A stretch of 64,000 nt of DNA. Origin: JANQGG01 sp964642175 (GTDB lineage: Bacteria; Bacteroidota; Chlorobiia; Chlorobiales; Chloroherpetonaceae). The stretch is from the NCBI GenBank assembly GCA_964642175.1, contig CAZXOK010000004.1, positions 248,001 to 312,000 of the forward strand. The letters are read 5' to 3'. Within the stretch, counting starts at the first letter, position 1, and the number at the start of each line of letters is the position of its first letter. The notes under the pieces are model-generated. The model was not told the origin of the DNA, ran no database searches, and saw only the letters and a list, made by a program, of their open reading frames with translations. Position numbers and translations under genes: made by a program. Below, piece by piece: positions 1 through 7,706 of the stretch.

Positions 1-963
1 TGTGAGATCGGTCTGGTAAAGATAATAAGGCTTGATACGAAGCTTTAGAAGCGCCCTCATAAGCTTGAGCATGGTCTCAGGTGAGTCATTTATATCTTTC
101 AGCAATACGGTTTGGTTTCCCAAAGCAACACCTGAATCAGCCAGCAGGTTAATGGCCCGTGTTGCTTCTGGAGTTAGTTCTGAAGGGTGATTAAAATGCG
201 TGTTCAGGTATATCGGATGGTACTTTTTAAGCAATCGGCATAAAGCTGGCGTGATTCGCTGAGGTAGCACGCACGGGATCTTGGTGCCGATGCGAACAAT
301 TTCAACATGGTTCATTGCACGCAATGAGCTGAGAATATAATCCAGCTTTTGATCATTCAGAATTAAAGGATCACCGCCTGATAATATAACATCGTGAATT
401 TCTTTATGCTCACGAATATACGCTAACCCCTGATCTATGTGTTTTGAACTTAACTTTTTCTCATCAGCTACTTTTCGTCGCCTGGTACAAAACCGGCAAT
501 AAACCGCACATTGATGGGTAACTAAAAACAGAACCCGGTCGGGGTATCGATGGGTGATACTTGGTATAGGTGATGCTGCTTCTTCATTTAACGGATCGGA
601 TAAAGTGCCTTTTTTATCCAGCTCACGTCGGTCTGGGACCACTTGCTTATAGATGGGATCTCCTTTGGATTGGATCAAACTCTGATAGTATGGATTTATA
701 CGGATATGGAAATAATTATTAAGCGCTTCAAGAAGAGCCGGATCCAGGCCGAAAACAGAAGACATATCTTCCGGTGATTCAAGACTTGCGCCGAGTAATG
801 TATGCCAGTTTTCGGATGTTTCGATAGAAATTTCACCTGTATTACGTTGGATTAGGGGCTGTGAGCTATTCCCGGAAAGCTGATTTTCTTGATCATTACA
901 TCCAAGATCCTGAGGGACTGTTGTATATTTTTTTATGGTTTTGAGGCGCGTTTTCAAAGACAT
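1..963 (-). CDS. KamA-family radical SAM aminomutase (partial, C-terminus outside window)
   Basis: Translating the minus strand from the ATG at 963 gives an open frame of about 321 codons that runs off the window edge without a stop, so the C-terminus is missing. It carries the radical SAM cluster motif CxxxCxxC (read as CAVYCRFC) followed by TRRRK, and the LSGGDPL segment typical of the lysine 2,3-aminomutase (KamA/YodO/EpmB) family, which uses a 4Fe-4S cluster, S-adenosylmethionine and PLP. An in-frame stop at 991-993 limits the start. Whether the substrate is free lysine, glutamate or the EF-P lysine cannot be told from this fragment. It is followed upstream on the same strand by ybeY, with a gap of 36 bases. 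Confidence 0.88.
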   Translation of the reverse strand, partial: MSLKTRLKTIKKYTTVPQDLGCNDQENQLSGNSSQPLIQRNTGEISIETSENWHTLLGASLESPEDMSSVFGLDPALLEALNNYFHIRINPYYQSLIQSKGDPIYKQVVPDRRELDKKGTLSDPLNEEAASPIPSITHRYPDRVLFLVTHQCAVYCRFCTRRRKVADEKKLSSKHIDQGLAYIREHKEIHDVILSGGDPLILNDQKLDYILSSLRAMNHVEIVRIGTKIPCVLPQRITPALCRLLKKYHPIYLNTHFNHPSELTPEATRAINLLADSGVALGNQTVLLKDINDSPETMLKLMRALLKLRIKPYYLYQTDLT

Positions 964-999
964 ACGGTTAAATGGTTTTAATGCGGGGCATCATGTCAG

Positions 1000-1422
1000 T
1001 TAAGTTGCAATTGGATAGATTGCACTTAAGTATTCATCTTCTTTTCTGGTCATAACTTGTTTTTCTTCAGGGGTTTGATCATCGTACCCAATCAGATGCA
1101 GAACCGAATGAATGGTTACACGAAAGAGTTCCTCCAGGAAATTAACCTCAAAGTGCCTGGCATTTCGTTTTACTGTATGCAAAGAGATATAAAATTCACC
1201 CTCCAGATCCCGGCCTTCATTTAAACGAAAACTTATGGTATCGGTTGGATAGTTATGATTCAAATAGGAGGAATTCATTCGGGTGATAAAGCGGTCGCCA
1301 CAGTAAATAGCTGAAATCTCACTAATACGGCAGCCTTCATGTTTTACCACATTTTCTATACTATCTATCAGGGATTGCTCAGGTATAACCGTTTTTGTTG
1401 TATTGGTTATCAGGATCGGCAT
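1000..1422 (-). CDS. ybeY: Endoribonuclease YbeY (rRNA maturation factor)
   Basis: A 140-residue protein of the UPF0054/YbeY family, a zinc-dependent endoribonuclease involved in 16S rRNA 3'-end maturation and ribosome quality control. The C-terminal part has the metal-binding segment HSVLHLIGYDD (residues 105-115). The family consensus is H-G-x-L-H-L-x-G-x-D-H, so two histidines (H105, H109) are present and the third ligand position is Asp115. As I recall, a non-His residue there is common in Bacteroidota-type YbeY, so I read this as a lineage variant and not as a dead enzyme. Length is normal. It sits between the KamA-like gene and a conserved unknown, all on the minus strand. Confidence 0.93.
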   Translation of the reverse strand: MPILITNTTKTVIPEQSLIDSIENVVKHEGCRISEISAIYCGDRFITRMNSSYLNHNYPTDTISFRLNEGRDLEGEFYISLHTVKRNARHFEVNFLEELFRVTIHSVLHLIGYDDQTPEEKQVMTRKEDEYLSAIYPIAT

Positions 1423-1451
1423 ATGTCGTGAATTAATTCCGACTAGAATTA

Positions 1452-1895
1452 TTATTTCATTTCTTCCAATTTATGCTCTGTAAGAGAGAGCTGAATGGCG
1501 CACCCCAGCACTTCTCCCCTGAGCTTGAAAGGATCTTTGGAGAGCAACGATTTATGAACATTGGTGTAACTTGTAACACCGGCATCTTTACTGATAATCA
1601 ACCCGGAAACGGTATCTTTCGACTCAGCAAACATGATCACTTCGCCAAGCTCCTGGCTGGCAATGTAATTGGTACAAGAATGCAGTTGCATCAATCCCAA
1701 TGGTGTATATAGTGAAACGAGGTTTCCTGTCTTTTCACCTAATTCCAGTTTAAAAATAATCTCAAGTTCCATGTTTCGTTTTTGCTTCGGGTCCCGGATC
1801 AAAAATCTTACAGATTCATCGGTGCGTGTGCTGACTTCGGTTTGCAAAGCGTTTGAAATCTTTTCAATATCATCTTTTGTAAACAAATAGCTCAT
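1452..1895 (-). CDS. Conserved hypothetical protein (147 aa)
   Basis: I do not recognise the family. The 147-residue product has no signal peptide and no membrane segment. It is a mixed alpha/beta, probably cytoplasmic protein, with an N-terminal helical stretch (residues 5-20) and alternating beta-like segments afterwards; it ends in a charged helix (TEHKLEEMK). It sits 29 bases upstream of ybeY and 10 bases downstream of the next gene, so it is most likely cotranscribed with hflX and ybeY. Reading frame and spacing support a real gene; overlapping plus-strand ORFs are short and look like shadows. Confidence 0.75.
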   Translation of the reverse strand: MSYLFTKDDIEKISNALQTEVSTRTDESVRFLIRDPKQKRNMELEIIFKLELGEKTGNLVSLYTPLGLMQLHSCTNYIASQELGEVIMFAESKDTVSGLIISKDAGVTSYTNVHKSLLSKDPFKLRGEVLGCAIQLSLTEHKLEEMK

Positions 1896-1905
1896 CGTTG
1901 ATATG

Positions 1906-2325
1906 TTAAAATGGTGCCTCTGTAACCTGATTGAGCAAAACCATTAATCCGGCTACGGATCCAAAAATGACTGTAAATATACCAATATTGCGAACTGAAA
2001 ATAATTTTTCCTGTTCAATATTCCCATATTTTTTTTGGGTGTAGATGCTGTCTGTTTGTCCCAAAACCGATCTCCCGTGTAATAACACATAATATTCCAT
2101 GGCTTCAGGTACATAACACCCTTTAATATTATCATGTTGTTGCAGAAGTGATCCGGGTTTTAATGTTTGATGAACAGAATTTGGCGACCTGTGTTCGGCT
2201 ATTTTCACCTCAGTATCTATTGATGGCTTAATTTGGCCAAACAAATCGTTATGAAGAAAAACGCCGATTAGTAAGAAGATATAAATCACGCTTAAACCTT
2301 TTCTAGATCTCATGATCCACCTCAT
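1906..2325 (-). CDS. Small putative exported/membrane protein (139 aa)
   Basis: Function unknown. The N-terminus has basic residues followed by a hydrophobic stretch (residues about 12-28) ending at FGQ, which looks like a signal peptide or membrane anchor. A second hydrophobic segment (GIFTVIFGSVAGLMVLL, near residue 115) lies close to the C-terminus, so the protein is probably anchored with its central part outside the cytoplasm. The start overlaps the end of hflX by 23 bases; a second ATG at 2313 would give an 11-base overlap. Translational coupling to hflX is plausible. Confidence 0.65.
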   Translation of the reverse strand: MRWIMRSRKGLSVIYIFLLIGVFLHNDLFGQIKPSIDTEVKIAEHRSPNSVHQTLKPGSLLQQHDNIKGCYVPEAMEYYVLLHGRSVLGQTDSIYTQKKYGNIEQEKLFSVRNIGIFTVIFGSVAGLMVLLNQVTEAPF

Positions 2326-3616
2326 AACCGGCTTTTTCTATAACCGACTTCATAATCGGACTGCGTTTTTTGGATACGCTGAACCATACCTCAACATCTT
2401 CACCATCATAGTGTTTTTGGACGATATCGGTTTTATCGTGTAACAAGCTGATTAATTTGTAGTCTGATACATGAATCCGACTGTGCAGGGTTTCATAATC
2501 GGAGTGAATCCAATCGTTTAACCTTGTTTTTAATCCATTGATATTTATGGAACGTGCTGCGCTAATAAACACGGCATCAGGATAGGTTTGCTTTAAACCA
2601 ACCAGATCTTCTTCGGGGGGTAATTGATCTATCTTGTTGAAAACCTGTAAGGTTTTTTTATTCTCAATACCTATTTCCTTAAGCGTATTTTCTACAACTT
2701 CGATCTGTTCTTTATAATGTGGGTGGCTCAGATCCACCAGGTGAATCAGGAAGTTGGAATCACACACTTCATCCAAAGTAGATTTAAAACTTTCCACCAA
2801 CTTATGTGGCAGTTTTCTGATGAACCCAACCGTATCCGATAACACCACATCTTCGGTACTTTCAAGATTGAGTTTTCGTGTGGTGGTATCCAGGGTGGCA
2901 AACAATCTATCTTCTGCACCAACTTCAGCTTTCGGACATAAAGCATTCATCAGGGTGGACTTCCCTGCATTGGTGTATCCAACAAGTGAAATCTTAACCA
3001 CGTTATCTCGCATACGGGTTTGGGTTTGATGCTGACGGGCCACCTGCCGAAGGCGTTGTTTTAACGTGGCTATGCGTTGCCAGATCATACGTCGATCGGT
3101 TTCTATCTGGGTTTCACCAGGACCCTTGGTACCAATACCTCCCTTTTGTTTTGAAAGGTGAGTCCATTGGCGGGTTAATCGGGGAAGTAAATACTCCAGC
3201 TGGGCCAGTTCCACCTGTAATTTTGCCTGAGAAGATTTTGCACGTACAGCAAATATTTGAAGAATAAGGGCTGTACGATCAAGAACCTTGCATTCAAAAG
3301 CTTTAGAGAGATTTTTGATTTGAACCGGGGAAAGATCTCCATCAAAAACAACCAGGTCGATGGCACTTTGTTTAATAAAATCGGCCAACTCACGAACTTT
3401 ACCGCTTCCAATAGAATAAACGGGATCTATTTGCCGTTTATCCTGAATAACTTTACCAAGAACATCTGCACCGGCTGTATCGGTGAGTTGCTCCAGTTCA
3501 TCAAGGTATTCCTCTGCCTGCCATCTTTGAATATCCGGGGGGTTGCTAATACCGACGAGTATTGCTCGTTCTTTGTGTTTTTCGTGAGTGCTGTTTTCCT
3601 GAGTGATGTGTTCCAA
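2303..3616 (-). CDS. hflX: GTPase HflX
   Basis: A 437-residue GTPase of the HflX family, which binds ribosomes and acts as a splitting/rescue factor under stress. The N-terminal domain (about 1-200) has the glycine-rich GGIGTKGPGETQ segment at 159-170 that defines HflX. The G domain follows, with the P-loop GYTNAGKS at 213-220, a DTVGF G3 motif and an NKID G4 motif. Length is normal for the family. It heads a minus-strand run that continues into an unknown membrane protein, another unknown and ybeY, all but one with tight spacing, giving a translation-linked operon. Confidence 0.97.
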   Translation of the reverse strand: MEHITQENSTHEKHKERAILVGISNPPDIQRWQAEEYLDELEQLTDTAGADVLGKVIQDKRQIDPVYSIGSGKVRELADFIKQSAIDLVVFDGDLSPVQIKNLSKAFECKVLDRTALILQIFAVRAKSSQAKLQVELAQLEYLLPRLTRQWTHLSKQKGGIGTKGPGETQIETDRRMIWQRIATLKQRLRQVARQHQTQTRMRDNVVKISLVGYTNAGKSTLMNALCPKAEVGAEDRLFATLDTTTRKLNLESTEDVVLSDTVGFIRKLPHKLVESFKSTLDEVCDSNFLIHLVDLSHPHYKEQIEVVENTLKEIGIENKKTLQVFNKIDQLPPEEDLVGLKQTYPDAVFISAARSININGLKTRLNDWIHSDYETLHSRIHVSDYKLISLLHDKTDIVQKHYDGEDVEVWFSVSKKRSPIMKSVIEKAGYEVDHEI

Positions 3617-3864
3617 GTTTCTTTAGGTATTCTATAATCGTTACGCTTAATTTTTCATAAGCCTCTGAAGACTTCAATTTGTAGTTTTATTTAAATAAAA
3701 TAATCGCTAAATTTTTTAATGATCAAATGCTCTATCAATGGCCTAAGGCTATCAGGTATACGATTTTTTAATGATGAAGGTTGGTTCTGCATAAAATCAA
3801 ATCCCACCTCGATGATATTGCTAAGCTGAAGTAACTATGAAATTAGTTTAATATAAACCTATTT
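3617..3864. promoter_or_regulatory. Divergent intergenic region hflX / crtB
   Basis: This 248-base AT-rich gap separates two divergently read genes and must hold both promoters. A perfect 16-base AT-only palindrome lies at 3685-3700. I could not assign a confident promoter or operator in it. Confidence 0.4.
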
Positions 3865-4860
3865 ATGTCGTCTAAAGTGTTAGAAAAACAAACACCAGCA
3901 TCCCCGCCAAACTCTCAGTGCAATATAAATCCTGCAAACAGCCAATCAAAGTCACTTTCAAACAATCATCCGATATCGCAGGAAGATATAGATTTAGCTT
4001 ACGAGTATTGCCGGCAGGTTTCAATGAAACATGCAAAAACGTTTTACTTTGGTACGAAGTTCTTACCTACATCAAAGCAAAACGCAGTTTATGCTGTTTA
4101 TGCATTGTGCCGATATGTGGACGACCTTGTAGATCGTGCCGAAGATAAATTAAGCCGGCAGAGATTAACCAAGGAAAAAATTGTTGAATTAATAGAAACC
4201 TGGAAAACTGATCTTGAAGCCTGTTACAACGGGGCCTATATCAATAATCCGATCATGATTGCCTGGCACGATACGCTTACTCAGTACAACATACCTAAAA
4301 ATCTGCCTTTTGAATTGATAGAAGGTGTCTGTATGGATCTTCAGTTTAAAGGCTTTGAGACATTTGATGAACTTTACGTGTATTGTTACAAAGTGGCTTC
4401 GGTTGTCGGTTTGATGACATCAGAAATTTTTGGTTACAAAAATCAGGAGGCTCTGGATTATGCAATCAAGTTGGGTATCGGCATGCAACTGACAAATATT
4501 TTGCGAGATGTGGGTGAGGATATTGACAGAGGGCGTATTTATCTGCCTAAAGAAGATTTCAAACGATTCAATTACACGGAAGAAGACTTGAAAGCTCACA
4601 CCATCAATGATAAGTTTCTTGAGTTTATGGCATTCCAAATCGACCGTGCACGCAAATACTATGAGGATTCGGAAAAAGGAATACCGATGCTCACACCAGA
4701 CAGTCGTTTTGCTGTAGCCATTAGCAGCACCAATTATCGTGAAATTTTAGACGCCATCGAAAAAAATCAATACAACATATTCACTCAAAGAGCATTTGTT
4801 CCTTTTACAAAAAAACTTTTAAACATGCCGAAAACTTGGTTAAGACTTAAAAAAATATAA
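3865..4860 (+). CDS. crtB: Phytoene synthase (CrtB-type)
   Basis: A 331-residue member of the squalene/phytoene synthase family, which condenses two geranylgeranyl diphosphates to phytoene, the first committed step of carotenoid synthesis. The two Mg2+-diphosphate aspartate motifs are present: YVDDLVD at residues 84-90 and DVGEDIDRGRIYLP beginning near 214. The segment YAVYALCRYVDD is closer to CrtB than to HpnC/HpnD squalene-type enzymes. The first 40 residues are rich in N, S, Q and P, probably disordered, and may reflect a start chosen too far upstream. No other carotenoid gene is visible. The next gene, an SRPBCC protein, begins 57 bases downstream on the same strand. Confidence 0.9.
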   Translation: MSSKVLEKQTPASPPNSQCNINPANSQSKSLSNNHPISQEDIDLAYEYCRQVSMKHAKTFYFGTKFLPTSKQNAVYAVYALCRYVDDLVDRAEDKLSRQRLTKEKIVELIETWKTDLEACYNGAYINNPIMIAWHDTLTQYNIPKNLPFELIEGVCMDLQFKGFETFDELYVYCYKVASVVGLMTSEIFGYKNQEALDYAIKLGIGMQLTNILRDVGEDIDRGRIYLPKEDFKRFNYTEEDLKAHTINDKFLEFMAFQIDRARKYYEDSEKGIPMLTPDSRFAVAISSTNYREILDAIEKNQYNIFTQRAFVPFTKKLLNMPKTWLRLKKI

Positions 4861-4917
4861 TATTAATTCTCAGTTAGGAATTTTTAGTCAGCACTCATTA
4901 TATAAGTAAGTAGTAGT

Positions 4918-5556
4918 ATGAAAGTTGAAGGAAATTGTAACGGTGAGGTCATTCTTCATTCGGATCTTCAAAGCACTTTTGATTATCTATCTGATCACGA
5001 GAAAATCCTTTTGTTTAATCCCCTATGCAAACGCGTAACCCCAACCGGCCTGGATAATGTGTATCAATGGGATTTCGAAGTCAGTGACCCTAAAGGCCAC
5101 CCGATGAAACTCATCTTCTTTGTTGAACAAACAGAAGAGCATGTCTTGCATCTGCCAGATCAGCATCATAATGGAAATGGTCATTCTTTACCTGAGCATC
5201 AGGCGGCCAGTAATCATAAAATTGGCAATAAGATCATCTGGAAGGAATATCCGGTGAAAGTACTCGATAAAATGCCTGATGAACGCACGTTTCTAGGCAG
5301 AGCAAAAGGGTTAATGGACATGAAGAAAATCCATGACAATAAAACCCAGGTAGCTGTTAATATTAGCGTACATATTGATTTTGATCTGCCAAGATTGTTT
5401 AAAATTTTTCCCGAACCGATATTTAAAGCCATGGCTGAAACAGCCGTAGCCATATCGATGCAAAATGTGTCAAAAAAAATGCTCGATAATATCAGCAGGG
5501 ACTTCCATTGCCAAACCATTGGCGATACCAATATGGGAACTGCAAAAATGCGTTGA
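4918..5556 (+). CDS. SRPBCC / DUF1997-like protein
   Basis: A 212-residue protein resembling the START/SRPBCC fold with DUF1997-like features: an N-terminal ligand-binding-like segment, then a long C-terminal helix region (about 170-200). Residues about 78-100 form a His/Asn-rich insertion (for example HHNGNGHS), unusual for the fold and probably a flexible loop. There is no signal peptide. It follows crtB closely and is followed by a terminator, so the two probably form one transcript. A role in handling isoprenoid or lipid ligands is possible but only inferred from fold and neighbour. Confidence 0.65.
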   Translation: MKVEGNCNGEVILHSDLQSTFDYLSDHEKILLFNPLCKRVTPTGLDNVYQWDFEVSDPKGHPMKLIFFVEQTEEHVLHLPDQHHNGNGHSLPEHQAASNHKIGNKIIWKEYPVKVLDKMPDERTFLGRAKGLMDMKKIHDNKTQVAVNISVHIDFDLPRLFKIFPEPIFKAMAETAVAISMQNVSKKMLDNISRDFHCQTIGDTNMGTAKMR

Positions 5557-5622
5557 GCATAAAGCATTTCGGGTTTTTATTTCAAATAAAAATTGCTTAT
5601 ACATAAAGCAAACATCAGCTTT

Positions 5623-5652
5623 GAGCGGAACTAACAAACTCCGCTCTTTTTT
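5623..5652 (+). terminator. Rho-independent terminator or lysS leader attenuator
   Basis: A perfect 7-base-pair stem (GAGCGGA at 5623-5629 with TCCGCTC at 5640-5646) with a 10-base loop is followed directly by a run of six T. It lies downstream of the SRPBCC gene and ends only about 20 bases before the lysS start codon. Confidence 0.85.
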
Positions 5653-5671
5653 ATTTCTAAACATTTTTTCC

Positions 5672-7207
5672 ATGTCTGAACATTTAGAGCATCCATCAGA
5701 AACCAATGCCCATCTTTTTCAAGAGGAACTCAACGACCAAATGAAACGTCGTCGGGAAGAACTTGAAGAGATCCGAAAACTTAATATAGATCCATATCCA
5801 AGAGCTTTTGATGTCTCGCATCAGGCTCAAGCTATTTTGGATAATTTTAAAGACGACTCTCCTGAAACCCTAACCATTGCCGGCCGGATCATGTCTATCC
5901 GCAAAATGGGTAAAGCATCTTTTTTTCATGTCCAGGATGCTACCGGCAGAATTCAGATCTACATCAAACGAGATGATGTCGGAACCGATACTTATGCCTT
6001 ATTTAAGCTTCTGGATATTGGAGATATTGTTGGTGTAAAAGGATACAGCTTCCGGACAAAGAAAGGTGAAATATCGGTTCATGCCCAATCCCTGGAGCTT
6101 TTGTCTAAATCACTCAGGCCAATTCCTATTGCCAAACAAAAAGAAGTAGATGGCAAAACCATCACTTACGATGCATTCAGCGATAAAGAATTACGCTACC
6201 GGCAGCGTTACCTGGATTTGTTGGTGAATCCTGAGGTGCGTGAGGTGTTTAAAAAACGCACCCTCATGATCCAGACTATGCGCCAAAGCTTTATAGAACA
6301 AGGGTATCTGGAAGTAGAAACACCAATCTTGCAACCGATTTATGGTGGCGCAACAGCTCGCCCGTTCGTCACTCATCACAACTCGCTTGGCATGGACCTT
6401 TATCTGCGCATTGCCAACGAACTGTATCTCAAGCGCCTTATTGTAGGTGGATTTGACGGTGTTTTTGAGTTTGCCAAAGATTTTCGCAATGAAGGCATGG
6501 ATCGGTTCCATAACCCGGAGTTTACTCAGGTTGAACTCTACGTGGCTTACAAAGATTACAACTGGATGATGTCATTTGTCGAGTCCCTGCTCTCAAAAAC
6601 CGCACAGGCTTTACATGGCAGCACCCAAGTGACCTACGGCGAATATACCCTTGAGTTTAAAGGGCCTTTCCAGCGTTACACTATGGCCGAAGCGATCAAG
6701 CAGTTTACAGGAAAAGATATCGAAGGAAAGTCCCTGGACGAACTTAAAGCCATGGCCAAAGACCTGCATCTGGAACTGGAGCCGGGCATGAGTGCTTCTC
6801 GGGTGATAGATGAAATCTTTGGTGAATTTGTTGAGCCTAAGCTTATCCAGCCCACCTTTATTATTGACTACCCGCTTGAAATGTCGCCGTTGGCTAAAAC
6901 TCACCGCAATCACCCGCACCTGGTTGAACGCTTTGAGTTGATCGTAGCCGGAAAAGAGCTTTGTAACTCCTTCTCTGAACTCAACGACCCGCTTGATCAG
7001 CGTCAGCGCCTGGAAGAGCAGGCTGAAATGCGTGCCAAAGGGGATGATGAAGCCATGAGCGTGGATGAAGATTTCTTAAAAGCCCTGGAGTATGGCATGC
7101 CACCTTGTGCCGGATTAGGCATTGGCATCGACCGAATGGCCATGGTGATGCTTAATCAGCCCAGTATTCGCGACGTGCTCTTCTTTCCGCAAATGAAACC
7201 TGAATAA
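5672..7207 (+). CDS. lysS: Lysyl-tRNA synthetase, class II
   Basis: A 511-residue class II lysyl-tRNA synthetase that charges tRNA-Lys. The N-terminal OB-fold anticodon-binding domain covers roughly residues 60-165. The catalytic domain follows, with motif 2 (FRNEGMDRFHNPEF) near 270 and motif 3 (GLGIGIDRMAM) near the C-terminus. The open frame extends upstream to 5465, but that extension overlaps the previous gene and runs through the terminator hairpin, so I place the start at the ATG at 5672, giving the normal family length. The terminator immediately upstream leaves little room for a separate promoter. Confidence 0.97.
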   Translation: MSEHLEHPSETNAHLFQEELNDQMKRRREELEEIRKLNIDPYPRAFDVSHQAQAILDNFKDDSPETLTIAGRIMSIRKMGKASFFHVQDATGRIQIYIKRDDVGTDTYALFKLLDIGDIVGVKGYSFRTKKGEISVHAQSLELLSKSLRPIPIAKQKEVDGKTITYDAFSDKELRYRQRYLDLLVNPEVREVFKKRTLMIQTMRQSFIEQGYLEVETPILQPIYGGATARPFVTHHNSLGMDLYLRIANELYLKRLIVGGFDGVFEFAKDFRNEGMDRFHNPEFTQVELYVAYKDYNWMMSFVESLLSKTAQALHGSTQVTYGEYTLEFKGPFQRYTMAEAIKQFTGKDIEGKSLDELKAMAKDLHLELEPGMSASRVIDEIFGEFVEPKLIQPTFIIDYPLEMSPLAKTHRNHPHLVERFELIVAGKELCNSFSELNDPLDQRQRLEEQAEMRAKGDDEAMSVDEDFLKALEYGMPPCAGLGIGIDRMAMVMLNQPSIRDVLFFPQMKPE

Positions 7208-7241
7208 TATTTATTGGTTTTTAAACGATTAACCGCCACAA

Positions 7242-7691
7242 TCAATTGTCGGATTCTTTCATGCTTTCAGCGCGGATTTTCAGGGCCAGGTTCATGGTCT
7301 CAAATCCGCGCGCTGTGCTTTTGGCCAGATCGCGCCAGATAAAAGGAAGCAATAAGCCACCAAAATGCTCGCGTTGGATTAACAGGGTGGTGTTATGATC
7401 GGTTGGATGAAGTTCAAAACTGTGTTCAGCTTCAAAGAAAAAAGCCGAATGAAACTTACCGATCCAGCTCAGGAAAAAATTCGGCTGGATCAGCACTATC
7501 GAAGTCTGGATTTTTTTTCTGGGTTTTCGGGGCGTTTTAACCACCAGGCTTAAGTCATGGCCTTCTTCAGCTTTTCCCTCTGCCCGACGAAGGTATGGAT
7601 TCCACTCAGGATAACTTTTAAAATCGATAAGGATATCCCAGACTCTTGAAACCGGTGCTTTAATTTCAATATCTGAGCGAATTTCCTTCAT
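7242..7691 (-). CDS. SRPBCC family (polyketide cyclase/START-like) protein
   Basis: A 149-residue single-domain protein with the SRPBCC signature: an opening strand ending in IKAPVSRVWDIL, then DFKSYPEWNPYL (residues about 24-35), and a long C-terminal helix with a TARGFETMNLALK segment. These proteins bind hydrophobic ligands in a deep pocket; no specific substrate can be read here. It starts 15 bases after the stop of the M6-like T9SS protein on the same strand and probably shares its transcript. It converges on lysS with a 34-base gap and no obvious shared terminator. Confidence 0.82.
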   Translation of the reverse strand: MKEIRSDIEIKAPVSRVWDILIDFKSYPEWNPYLRRAEGKAEEGHDLSLVVKTPRKPRKKIQTSIVLIQPNFFLSWIGKFHSAFFFEAEHSFELHPTDHNTTLLIQREHFGGLLLPFIWRDLAKSTARGFETMNLALKIRAESMKESDN

Positions 7692-7706
7692 GCTCCTGAC
7701 ATGGCA

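Noticed and set aside
3685..3700. Perfect AT-only palindrome upstream of crtB
   Set aside because: Palindromes of this kind arise easily in AT-rich intergenic DNA; there is no further support for an operator.
5465..5671. Upstream extension of the lysS reading frame
   Set aside because: It overlaps the preceding SRPBCC gene and reads through a terminator hairpin; the family length and alignment start at 5672.
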